A model generated the notes under the pieces. The model was not told where the DNA came from. It saw only the letters and a program-made list of their open reading frames with translations, and made no database searches. A stretch of DNA of 11,085 nt from Comamonadaceae bacterium (lineage in GTDB: Bacteria > Pseudomonadota > Gammaproteobacteria > Burkholderiales > Burkholderiaceae_C). This document shows, one piece after another, positions 1-6,189 of the stretch. Each line of letters starts with the position of its first letter. The stretch's first letter is position 1. Both the position numbers and the translations under genes were made by a program. The stretch is from assembly GCA_947483455.1 (NCBI GenBank), contig CANKNK010000025.1, positions 1 through 11,085 of the forward strand, given 5' to 3'.

Positions 1-906
1 CAGATGCGCCACCTCTACGGCCTGGGCAAATGGCCGCTGGGCGACGCACAGGCCCCCGCGCGCGATGTGGTGGCCAAGGTGACCGAGACGATTTGCAATA
101 AGCTGATCGAAGCGGGCCTCAACGATGCGGGGCAAATGAACGAAACCAGCGCGGGCAAAGTCGCCGCACTGCTGACCAGCATGGCCTTGGCCCGGCATGG
201 CACAAGGGTGGGTGCTGCTCCCCTCGCGCACCCGGCAAACGCCAAGTCCGGCATTGCCGGCGAAGCGGAGCAAGCCACTGCGCCGGTGGCATCCATTCGC
301 TCTGAAATTCCCAGCCTTACAGATGCCATCGGCGTAAGCCATGGCGTTCCGGGCGAAGGCGCCGCAGCCAGCGCTAACCCGGCTAATCTGAATGACATTC
401 CCTGGCAAACCCTGGCAACGCCCCAACGCGTGAACGATAACCTGGCGCAGCCGGTGTTTGCCTTGCAGTTTGCACCCGACATGCCGCTGGTAGGCGTGGG
501 CGCACCGGCCGCCAGCTATTACCCGGCAGTGGCGCAGGGCCTAGGCGTTCGCCTGGTGGTACCGCCGCATGCCGACGTGGCCAATGCCGTCGGTGCGGTA
601 CTCGGCCAGGTGACGCAACGGGTGCATATCACGGTGACGCAACCGGTGCGCGGCACCTTCAAAGTATTCACGCCGGAGGGTCCGCAAGATTTCAGAGGCC
701 TAGATGCCGCGATTGCGCAAGCCCGCACCCTAGCCGCCCAGGAAGCGCATGCGCGCGCGCTGGCTGCGGGTGCAGTGGACGCCCAGGTGGTGTTCAGCCA
801 AGAAGACAACCAGGTCAACAATGACATTGACGGCAATGTGTTTTTTGAAGCTACTGTCACCGCCACTGCCTGGGGCCGCCCGAGGCGCAAAGTCTTGCAG
901 GCCTGA
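1..906 (+). CDS. Hydantoinase/oxoprolinase family protein, C-terminal part (5' end outside window)
   Basis: The reading frame is open at the left edge, so the N-terminal ATPase-like and catalytic parts lie upstream of the window. The last 300 residues carry the C-terminal segment typical of HyuA/oxoprolinase-type proteins: a VGVGAPAASYYPAVA stretch near residues 163-177, then VVPPHADVANAVGAV (about 184-198), followed by a mixed alpha/beta tail. Family members hydrolyse cyclic amides such as hydantoins or 5-oxoproline with ATP, usually with a HyuB-type partner; the substrate here cannot be read. Residues about 66-135 are rich in Ala, Gly and Pro, look like a linker, and do not resemble a conserved domain. 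The stop is 35 bp before the ferredoxin-like gene on the same strand, so the two may be co-transcribed. The family call is fairly firm, the substrate unknown. Confidence 0.8.
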   Translation, partial: QMRHLYGLGKWPLGDAQAPARDVVAKVTETICNKLIEAGLNDAGQMNETSAGKVAALLTSMALARHGTRVGAAPLAHPANAKSGIAGEAEQATAPVASIRSEIPSLTDAIGVSHGVPGEGAAASANPANLNDIPWQTLATPQRVNDNLAQPVFALQFAPDMPLVGVGAPAASYYPAVAQGLGVRLVVPPHADVANAVGAVLGQVTQRVHITVTQPVRGTFKVFTPEGPQDFRGLDAAIAQARTLAAQEAHARALAAGAVDAQVVFSQEDNQVNNDIDGNVFFEATVTATAWGRPRRKVLQA

Positions 907-941
907 GCGCCGCGCTTAAGACTTTGGCGAGAAGCTGAACC

Positions 942-1661
942 ATGTCCTTACGCCCCGCCTTGCGCGCCGCTTTGCAAGCCCAGGGATTGCATCTGCGCGG
1001 CGGCTTTTGCCCGCAAGCCCATGAAGCCATCGGCCTGCCCGATGGCCGGGATGCTGCCGTGCTATGGCTGGCAGGTAATGTAGGCGGCTCGATGTGGGCC
1101 CACTTCCAATCGTCGCCCCTGGCCCACGATGGCCTGCCCGATCCGCTGGACCGCTGGAGTCGGCAACTCGGCGACACACTGGCGCAGCAGTTTGGCGGGT
1201 TCGCGCTCTACCCTTTTGATGGGCCACCCTTGCTGCCCCATTACCACCCGTTTCAACAATGGGCCAGCCGCTGCGAAACACTGTTTCCAAGCCCCTTGAT
1301 GCTGCGCATGCACCCGCAGCACGGCTTGTGGCATGCCTACCGCTTTGCCCTGGCATTTCCCACCGTGGACGCGGATGATCGGGCCGCATGCAGCCACAGC
1401 ATGGACGCTGCGCCACTGGATGAAAACCCCTGCCTGCGTTGTGCCGAGCAGCCTTGTCTGCAGGCCTGCCCGGTGCAGGCCTATGACGGGCAGCAGTTTG
1501 CGCGGGATCGCTGCCGCGACCATGTGCGCCATGACGCGGATGAACAATGCCTATCGGGCGGTTGCCTTGCGCGCAATGCCTGTCCGGTGGCGCCACCACT
1601 GCGCTATGCAGACGCCCAAGCGCGCTTTCATATGCAGGCCTTTGTGACCGCCAAGGGCTAG
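942..1661 (+). CDS. Ferredoxin-like iron-sulfur protein with eight clustered cysteines
   Basis: This is a 239-residue soluble protein with no signal peptide. Its C-terminal third has a [4Fe-4S]-type signature, CLRCAEQPCLQACPV, with cysteines at 164, 167, 171 and 175. Four more cysteines follow at 190, 202, 207 and 213, the last in a CPV context. Eight cysteines could hold two cubane clusters, although the second set has wider spacing than a classical CxxCxxC motif. The roughly 160-residue N-terminal part has no motif I recognise; the arrangement recalls a stand-alone relative of the ferredoxin-like C-terminus of QueG-type reductases, but none of the cobalamin-binding parts are visible. A GAGAAG ribosome binding site lies 7 nt before the ATG. 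It follows the hydantoinase/oxoprolinase gene by 35 bp, so a redox role linked to that gene is possible but unproven. Confidence 0.75.
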   Translation: MSLRPALRAALQAQGLHLRGGFCPQAHEAIGLPDGRDAAVLWLAGNVGGSMWAHFQSSPLAHDGLPDPLDRWSRQLGDTLAQQFGGFALYPFDGPPLLPHYHPFQQWASRCETLFPSPLMLRMHPQHGLWHAYRFALAFPTVDADDRAACSHSMDAAPLDENPCLRCAEQPCLQACPVQAYDGQQFARDRCRDHVRHDADEQCLSGGCLARNACPVAPPLRYADAQARFHMQAFVTAKG

Positions 1662-1680
1662 CTGCGAATGCTTTTGGCGG
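1648..1680. repeat. Inverted repeat across the stop codon of the ferredoxin-like gene; possible bidirectional terminator
   Basis: CCGCCAA at 1648-1654 pairs perfectly with TTGGCGG at 1674-1680. On the plus strand the stem extends inward by two G-U wobbles and one G-C pair to 10 bp, leaving a 13-nt loop that contains the TAG stop (1659-1661). It sits between two convergent genes, where a shared terminator would be expected. Neither side has a clean T-run, so it is not a classical rho-independent terminator. The palindrome is seen directly; the function is inferred. Confidence 0.4.
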
Positions 1681-1700
1681 CCTTTGCCAGCGTCCGTGCG

Positions 1701-2354
1701 CTATAGCCCCAAGCTGGCCTTGAGTTTGCGATAGTTCATCTCGGAGACCGCCCACATCACGGCGCCGAAAGCCGCGCCGCAGCCGAACCACAACACAGCG
1801 CTGCGCAAGGCGTCGAACAGCTCCAATGGCTCCGCACGCAAAAGGGTTTGCACGAGGTACATAAACACATACAAAGGCAGGCCCCAGCCGATGAGGCCTT
1901 TGCGCAGGACATACCGCAGTGCACCCGCCTTGCGCTCGCGTTCCCAGCGGGCCACCGCGATGACGGCCACCCGCCCGCCCGTCAGGGCAGCGGCAGCCGG
2001 TTTGAGCCAGGGCAATGGCACCTGGGAATGCAAATACACCGCACGAATTTTTTCGACAGACCAACGCAAAAGCCAACGCGCCCACAAGGCGTTCAGCAGC
2101 CAGCCCAGCACATAGCCACACAGCAGTTGCAGCACCAAAGCGGCGAGAAACGCTGCCACCCACATCCGGCCCGCAGGATGGTCCAACAAGCGCGTCTGCG
2201 CGGGGATGCCCTCCAGTTGTTCCAACCATTGGGCAAAAAAGAGGCTGGGGACAAGCGCCAGCAACATGCAGGCCAGCGGCAGCGCACTGAGCGCTACTTG
2301 GATGCGCAGGCGCAGGTTCTGGGGCACCAGGGAGTTCAAAGCAAGCGGCGTCAT
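1701..2354 (-). CDS. Four-helix integral membrane protein of unknown function
   Basis: This is a 217-residue protein that I cannot assign to a named family. Hydropathy by eye gives four membrane segments, at about 19-42, 66-93, 148-168 and 184-204. Between the second and third is a basic stretch (about 94-147) with many Arg and Lys, probably cytoplasmic. There is no signal-peptidase site, no His or Cys metal motif and no nucleotide-binding motif. The start is an ATG at 2354 with no strong Shine-Dalgarno, so the start is moderately certain. It converges with the ferredoxin-like gene (39-bp gap) and is divergent from the aldehyde dehydrogenase gene. It is preferred over overlapping frames because its composition is that of a real membrane protein, whereas the opposite frames are Gln/Arg/Pro-rich. 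Confidence 0.7.
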   Translation of the reverse strand: MTPLALNSLVPQNLRLRIQVALSALPLACMLLALVPSLFFAQWLEQLEGIPAQTRLLDHPAGRMWVAAFLAALVLQLLCGYVLGWLLNALWARWLLRWSVEKIRAVYLHSQVPLPWLKPAAAALTGGRVAVIAVARWERERKAGALRYVLRKGLIGWGLPLYVFMYLVQTLLRAEPLELFDALRSAVLWFGCGAAFGAVMWAVSEMNYRKLKASLGL

Positions 2355-2410
2355 AGGCAGATCTTACGCATGTGGGCGTGGGCCGCGCGCCTGACGTGGC
2401 GAGAAGGAGG

Positions 2411-2439
2411 AGCACAAGCGGCGCAGGCAGGGTTATGAT
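2411..2439 (+). promoter_or_regulatory. Candidate promoter of the aldehyde dehydrogenase gene
   Basis: TATGAT at 2434-2439 matches the sigma-70 -10 hexamer at five of six positions. The hexamer 17 nt upstream, AGCACA at 2411-2416, matches the -35 consensus poorly (three of six). This would give an untranslated leader of about 90 nt before the ATG at 2535. Weak prediction. Confidence 0.25.
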
Positions 2440-2534
2440 GGGTCGGCAGTCCTGCGCTAGGGCAGCACTTATTCCTAGATCGCGCTGCTTTGGCGCCATG
2501 CGCGATCGCAAGCCATCCGTGAAGGAAATCCTCC

Positions 2535-3974
2535 ATGCTCGATACGACCCATCGCACTTTGGTGACGCAAGAACAGATGTCTTTGGCGTTTGCCAGCCAG
2601 GCCGCTACCGCATTGCGCCTGCGCAGCTCGACGGCACAGGAGCGGATCGCCAAAATTACCAAACTCCGCGATGCCGTGCTAGCGCGGCGCGAAGAGTGGT
2701 ACCGGCTGGCGGCGGCCGATCTGGGCAAACCAGCGGCGGAGGTGGACATCGGTGAGATTCTGCCGATTTGCGTAGAGGCCAATGACGCCATTCGTAACCT
2801 GAAAAAATGGATGCGACCTAAGCGTGTATGGCCCACCCTGATGACCGGGGGTACCCGCAGCGAAGTGCAATTCGCACCCAAGGGGCGCTGCCTGATCATC
2901 GGCCCCTTCAATTACCCGCTGAACCTGACCCTGGGGCCGCTGGTGTCCGCCCTGGCAGCGGGTAATACGGTCATCATCAAGCCTTCGGAGCTGACGCCGC
3001 ATCTGTCGGGAATGATCAGCCAGTTGATAGGCGAATTGTTTGCGCCCGATGAGGTCGCGATTTTTCAGGGCGACGCCGATGTGTCTAAGGCCTTGCTGGA
3101 TATGCCTTTTGACCATATTTTCTTTACTGGTAGCCCGGCGGTGGGCAAGTATGTGATGGGCGCGGCGGCCAAGCATCTGGCCAGTGTGACCCTGGAGCTG
3201 GGCGGTAAAAGCCCGACGATTATTGATGCCAGCGCCGATCTGGAATTGGCCGCCACCAGCGTGATGTTTGGCAAGTTTTCCAACGCCGGTCAAACCTGTA
3301 TCGCGCCAGACTATGTGTTTGTCCACGAAAGCGTGAAAGAACGCTGGCTGGCGTGCTGCAAGGCAGAACTGAGCAAGGCCTACGGCGCAGACGCGCCAGC
3401 GCAGCAAGCGAGCAAACATTACACCCGCATCGTCAATCCGCGGCACACGGCGCGTATCAAAGCGCTGCTCGATGACGCCAAAGCGCATGGCGCTACCGTG
3501 CTGGCAGGTGGTGCGGTGGACGAGGCGCAGTGCTATGTGCAGCCCACTTTGCTACACAACATCGGGGCCGGGGCGCGGATTTTGGAAGAAGAGGTATTCG
3601 GGCCTTTGCTGCCCATCATCGCCTTTACCGACATCCAGCAAGTGATGGCACAGGTCAACGCGGGACCCAAGCCGCTGGCCTTGTACCTGTACAGCCAAAA
3701 CGAAGCGACGATAGCGCAGGTGCTGGCCCAAACCCAATCGGGTGGCGCTTGCATCAACCACGCCATGATTCACTTCCTGCACGGCAATTTGCCCTTTGGT
3801 GGCATCGGCAATTCGGGCCTGGGCAATGCCCATGGCGTCTACGGCTTTAAGGCCTTTAGCCATGAAAAAGCGGTAGTGCGCACCCAGTTTTCCATGGCTG
3901 CCACCCTGCTGCGTGCAGGCCCGGTGCCGGCCTGGCTGAGCAAAGTGTTGCGCGCCAGCTTTAAGTGGGTCTAG
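2535..3974 (+). CDS. Class 3-type NAD(P)-dependent aldehyde dehydrogenase
   Basis: This 479-residue cytoplasmic enzyme would oxidise an aldehyde to the acid with NAD(P)+. The key residues are visible: Asn126 in GPFNYPLNL (oxyanion hole), the FTGSPAVGK nucleotide-binding turn near 197-205, Glu221 in LELGGKSP (general base), nucleophile Cys255 in NAGQTCIAPDY, the EEEVFGPLLP motif and the C-terminal PFGGIGNSGLG. The spacings N126-C255 (129) and E221-C255 (34) equal those of mammalian ALDH3A1 (N114, E209, C243), and the length fits the shorter class 3 group. No membrane tail is seen. The start is supported by AAGGA at 2522-2526, 8 nt before the ATG. The substrate cannot be read: coniferyl-type, aliphatic and aromatic aldehydes are all possible. 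It appears monocistronic, with 323 bp to the next gene. Confidence 0.93.
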   Translation: MLDTTHRTLVTQEQMSLAFASQAATALRLRSSTAQERIAKITKLRDAVLARREEWYRLAAADLGKPAAEVDIGEILPICVEANDAIRNLKKWMRPKRVWPTLMTGGTRSEVQFAPKGRCLIIGPFNYPLNLTLGPLVSALAAGNTVIIKPSELTPHLSGMISQLIGELFAPDEVAIFQGDADVSKALLDMPFDHIFFTGSPAVGKYVMGAAAKHLASVTLELGGKSPTIIDASADLELAATSVMFGKFSNAGQTCIAPDYVFVHESVKERWLACCKAELSKAYGADAPAQQASKHYTRIVNPRHTARIKALLDDAKAHGATVLAGGAVDEAQCYVQPTLLHNIGAGARILEEEVFGPLLPIIAFTDIQQVMAQVNAGPKPLALYLYSQNEATIAQVLAQTQSGGACINHAMIHFLHGNLPFGGIGNSGLGNAHGVYGFKAFSHEKAVVRTQFSMAATLLRAGPVPAWLSKVLRASFKWV

Positions 3975-3990
3975 GCACAGCTCCAGCCCT

Positions 3991-4012
3991 TGCGTGGCCA
4001 TAGGCCCGCGCA
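3991..4012 (+). terminator. Hairpin just after the aldehyde dehydrogenase stop; possible transcript end
   Basis: TGCGTGGCC (3991-3999) folds with GGCCCGCGCA (4003-4012) around a 3-nt ATA loop. It forms nine pairs including one wobble, with a single bulged C. It begins 17 nt after the TAG stop. No T-run follows, so it would be a rho-dependent or 3'-end-protecting structure rather than a classical intrinsic terminator. Confidence 0.35.
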
Positions 4013-4248
4013 CAACGCCGTCCATACAGGCCTGGCGGCGGCGTTGTTAGGCGCTCCGCATAGCTGCCTACAGCTCCCCACGGCGGGAGGCACAGCAGCG
4101 CCACAAACCTCCACAGCAGGCAGAACTTGGGGGGCGATCGGAGCACTTGAGGGCACTGCCTAGCCCACCGACCCTCCCTATTTGGCTGATACATCTCAGT
4201 GGACATGGTGGGACTACCCTGCTGTGCTTAAGGCTTTTACTGGGCTAC

Positions 4249-4278
4249 TTGCAAATGCGAACAATTCGCGTTTACACT
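4249..4278 (+). promoter_or_regulatory. Sigma-70-like promoter of the cupredoxin-FTR1 unit
   Basis: TTGCAA at 4249-4254 (four of six with the -35 consensus) is separated by 18 nt from TACACT at 4273-4278 (four of six with -10). Transcription would start near 4285, giving a short leader of about 13-28 nt depending on which ATG is used. The Fur-like palindrome covers the spacer and touches both hexamers, which is the usual layout of an iron-repressed promoter. Confidence 0.5.
4251..4275. promoter_or_regulatory. Fur-box-like operator
   Basis: This is a 25-bp imperfect palindrome centred on 4263: left arm GCAAATGCGAAC, centre A, right arm ATTCGCGTTTAC, with nine of twelve pairs complementary. 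The core resembles the AATGCGAA-n-ATTCGCATT type of Fur site I associate with beta- and gammaproteobacteria. A third half-site, GTTCGCA at 4279-4285, is a perfect inverse of TGCGAAC at 4256-4262 and reaches the predicted transcription start, so more than one Fur dimer could bind. The palindrome is seen directly; identity as a Fur site is inferred from its shape and from the FTR1 gene downstream. Confidence 0.6.
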
Positions 4279-4297
4279 GTTCGCATCCTTAACCTGT

Positions 4298-4654
4298 ATG
4301 GCAAGTCCCATGATGAAAACCTTGAAAAACCTGCTGCTTGTTCCTCTGGCCCTATGGTCCGTCGTTGGTGCCGTCCCCGTCTTCGCGGCCGATACCGAAC
4401 TACAACTGGTCATAAAAAACCACCAGTTCCAGCCCACCGAAATCAAAGCTCCCGCTGCGCAAAAACTGCGCATCCTGGTGCACAACCAAGACAGCACGCC
4501 CGAAGAATTCGAGAGCCATTCCCTCAAGCGGGAAAAAATCATCCCCGGTGGCGCAAAAGCCACCATCCTGGTCGGCCCGCTCAAGCCCGGGCGCTACGAG
4601 TTCTTTGGCGAGTTCAACCCAGCCACTGCCAAAGGCACGCTGGTCATTGAGTAA
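4298..4654 (+). CDS. Secreted cupredoxin-fold protein, FtrB-like partner of iron permease
   Basis: This is a 118-residue protein with an N-terminal signal peptide: a Lys-bearing start, a hydrophobic core at about 10-28, and a probable cut after VFA-A near residue 31. The mature part of roughly 87 residues reads as a small beta-sandwich of the EfeO-Cup/FtrB type, with the landmarks EEFESHSL (69-76), PGGAKATI (83-90) and YEFFGEFNPATAKG (100-113). In FtrABCD-type systems such a protein works in the periplasm beside the FTR1 permease. The Cys and Met of a type 1 copper site are absent; visible polar candidates are E69, E70, E72, H74 and E105. The start is uncertain: in-frame ATGs also lie at 4310 and 4313, and the latter gives a compact MKT signal sequence. 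The FTR1 gene follows after 24 bp. Confidence 0.85.
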   Translation: MASPMMKTLKNLLLVPLALWSVVGAVPVFAADTELQLVIKNHQFQPTEIKAPAAQKLRILVHNQDSTPEEFESHSLKREKIIPGGAKATILVGPLKPGRYEFFGEFNPATAKGTLVIE

Positions 4655-4678
4655 ATCTTCACCTATCGGGAGAGGCCT

Positions 4679-5518
4679 ATGTTTGCCAGTGCATTGATTG
4701 TGTTTCGCGAAACGCTGGAGGCGGCGCTGTTTATCGGCATCGTCGCCGCGGCCACGCGTGGTCTCGCGGGTCGCACGCGCTGGATAGTGACCGGTGTCGC
4801 CGGTGGCCTGCTTGGCTCGCTGCTGCTGGCGGCGAGCATGGAGCAGCTCAGCGACATGGCTGGCGGCGCCGGCCAGGATGTGTTGAACGCGCTATTCCTG
4901 TCGATGGCGCTTGCCATGCTGGCCTGGCATTGCATCTGGATTTCCACCCACGCCCGCGAGATGGTGCAACAAGCCAAGCACGTCGGTAGCCAGGCCCGCG
5001 AACAAGGCCAAGCCCTCTGGGCGATTGCGATCGCGGTGGGCGTGTGTGTGCTGCGCGAAGGCGCGGAAACCGTTTTGTTTATCGGCGGCGTTGCGGCCAG
5101 CGCGCAAAGTGGCTGGCAAGCTTTGCTGGCCGGTGCTGGCGTGGGCCTGCTCAGCGGGCTGGGCATGGGTTTGCTGATCTACTTGGGTCTGACGCGCATC
5201 AAAGTGCAATATGTATTTGCAGTAAGCAATGCATTTTTGTTGTTGCTAGCGGGCAGCTTGGCCAGTCAATTGGCCAAGGTACTCACGCAGGCCGACTGGG
5301 TGGGCGTGGGCAGCGAAGCGCTGTGGGACACCTCGGCCACGCTCGCTGAGGACTCAGCGCCAGGTATGTTGTTGCATGCCTTGGTAGGCTATGACGCCAG
5401 CCCCAGCGCTTTGCAGCTGGGCTTCTACTTGGTCGCAATCGCCTTTATTTGGCTGGCAAGCCGCCGTGTACAGGCCAGCTTGTCGCCGCCAGGCCGACCA
5501 GGCTTGCGCGGCGCTTAA
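4679..5518 (+). CDS. FTR1-family high-affinity iron permease (FtrC/EfeU-like)
   Basis: This 279-residue inner-membrane permease is the expected length for EfeU/FtrC. Both REXXE iron-translocation motifs are present: RETLE at residues 10-14 in the first helix and REGAE at 126-130. About seven hydrophobic segments can be traced. It would carry iron, delivered or oxidised by the adjacent periplasmic cupredoxin, across the inner membrane. A GGGAG ribosome binding site at 4668-4672 fixes the ATG at 4679. The gene lies 24 bp after the cupredoxin gene and shares its Fur-like promoter. Its TAA (5516-5518) overlaps the stop of the convergent DUF4337 gene. No ferredoxin (FtrD) or P19 (FtrA) gene is adjacent, unlike four-gene ftr loci, and no DyP peroxidase (EfeB) is present, unlike efeUOB. 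Confidence 0.95.
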   Translation: MFASALIVFRETLEAALFIGIVAAATRGLAGRTRWIVTGVAGGLLGSLLLAASMEQLSDMAGGAGQDVLNALFLSMALAMLAWHCIWISTHAREMVQQAKHVGSQAREQGQALWAIAIAVGVCVLREGAETVLFIGGVAASAQSGWQALLAGAGVGLLSGLGMGLLIYLGLTRIKVQYVFAVSNAFLLLLAGSLASQLAKVLTQADWVGVGSEALWDTSATLAEDSAPGMLLHALVGYDASPSALQLGFYLVAIAFIWLASRRVQASLSPPGRPGLRGA

Positions 5519-6114
5519 CCGTAGAACAAGAAAAAGCCGTTCAGCGAGGATAAAGTGCCTAGGAGCCCCAAGCCCATACCGGCGAAATACAAAGCCGGTA
5601 TGGAGCCGATGATGGAGACCGATAGCAGCACAATGGCAATTTGCAAAGCGCCTTCGGCATAGTCAAACCAAGGGTCCTGGCGAATCGCATGGTCGCGGAT
5701 GGCTTCATGCTCCTTGGCCCGCACCATCAGCTCTTTCTTGCCCTCTTGGGTCGCGGGCTCAGACTCGTAGCGGTCTATGGTTTTTTTGTAGTCCTCGATT
5801 TTCTTTTGCGTCGCTTCCTTGGCCGCAGCGTTCATCGTTGGCTCGCGCAACAATTGCAGTTCCATATCGGTCGCCGCCACTTTGAGGGTCGTTTGGCGGA
5901 TCGACTTGGCCTGGTAAAACGCGTAGGTATTGGCAGCCAGAATGTTTTCCTGCGTAATATCCTTACCAGAGTTAGAGCCACCCAGACTGGTAATCGCCAG
6001 CACCATGGCAAAAATAGAAATCGTCAGGGCCGTACGGTTTTTCTGGCGGTTGCTGTCACCCGACGCGTGATCATCGTCACCCTCGATCAGTTCAGATGCT
6101 TCATGTGCTTCCAT
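5515..6114 (-). CDS. DUF4337-type membrane protein of unknown function
   Basis: This 199-residue protein has one membrane helix near the N-terminus (about 29-45) and a hydrophobic C-terminal hairpin (about 154-172 and 174-198). The roughly 100 residues between them are charged and helical, with coiled-coil character (KKIEDYKKTIDRYESE near 104-119). The layout and the phrases NRTALTISIFAM and WFDYAEGALQIAIVL match what I know as DUF4337, for which no function is established. The start is well supported: AAGGAG (minus strand, 6122-6127) lies 7 nt before the ATG. It is downstream of the uppS-like gene on the same strand but separated by a nested inverted repeat, so it may have its own transcript. 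Its stop overlaps that of the FTR1 gene on the other strand. Confidence 0.85.
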   Translation of the reverse strand: MEAHEASELIEGDDDHASGDSNRQKNRTALTISIFAMVLAITSLGGSNSGKDITQENILAANTYAFYQAKSIRQTTLKVAATDMELQLLREPTMNAAAKEATQKKIEDYKKTIDRYESEPATQEGKKELMVRAKEHEAIRDHAIRQDPWFDYAEGALQIAIVLLSVSIIGSIPALYFAGMGLGLLGTLSSLNGFFLFYG

Positions 6115-6142
6115 GGAATGGCTCCTTGCAAAATATGAGATG

Positions 6143-6185
6143 GCCCAAGTGTAGGGTGCGGCTGTGACAGCCGGGACGCTTGGGC
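6143..6185 (-). terminator. Nested inverted repeat after uppS-like gene; probable terminator
   Basis: The outer stem is GCCCAAG (6143-6149) with CTTGGGC (6179-6185), seven perfect pairs. It continues inward by T6150/G6178 (a wobble on the plus strand only) and two Watson-Crick pairs. The inner stem is CGGCTG (6159-6164) with CAGCCG (6168-6173) around a TGA loop, six perfect pairs. It starts 4 nt beyond the uppS stop on the minus strand and ends upstream of the DUF4337 ribosome binding site. It is followed on the minus strand by a modestly T-rich stretch. The placement suggests an uppS transcript end or an RNA structure ahead of DUF4337. Confidence 0.5.
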
Positions 6186-6189
6186 AGGA

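Larger units (their letters stand above)
3975..4297. other. 323-bp intergenic region between aldehyde dehydrogenase and iron-uptake genes
   Basis: The region holds the hairpin at 3991-4012 on the left and the iron-regulated promoter with Fur-like palindrome at 4249-4285 on the right. A small AGCTG/CAGCT stem lies at 4062-4075. Short open frames here (for example an 81-residue one on the minus strand, 3961-4206) have no recognisable domain, no good ribosome binding site and shadow-like composition, so I do not call them. About 4080-4200 shows nothing I can name. Confidence 0.6.

Noticed and set aside
1848..2438. A 196-codon plus-strand frame opposite the four-helix membrane protein
   Set aside because: Gln/Arg/His-rich shadow without a ribosome binding site; the minus-strand frame has coherent membrane helices.
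916..2511. A 531-codon open frame on the minus strand across the ferredoxin-like and membrane-protein genes
   Set aside because: Its translation is Arg/Pro/Ala-rich without domains, it overlaps two better-supported genes, and long antisense frames are common in GC-rich DNA.
2679..3488. A 269-codon minus-strand frame inside the aldehyde dehydrogenase gene
   Set aside because: Shadow frame: high Arg/Gln/His, no motif, and the plus-strand enzyme has every catalytic residue.
3961..4206. An 81-codon minus-strand frame in the 323-bp intergenic region
   Set aside because: No recognisable domain, no convincing ribosome binding site, and it runs into the aldehyde dehydrogenase 3' end.
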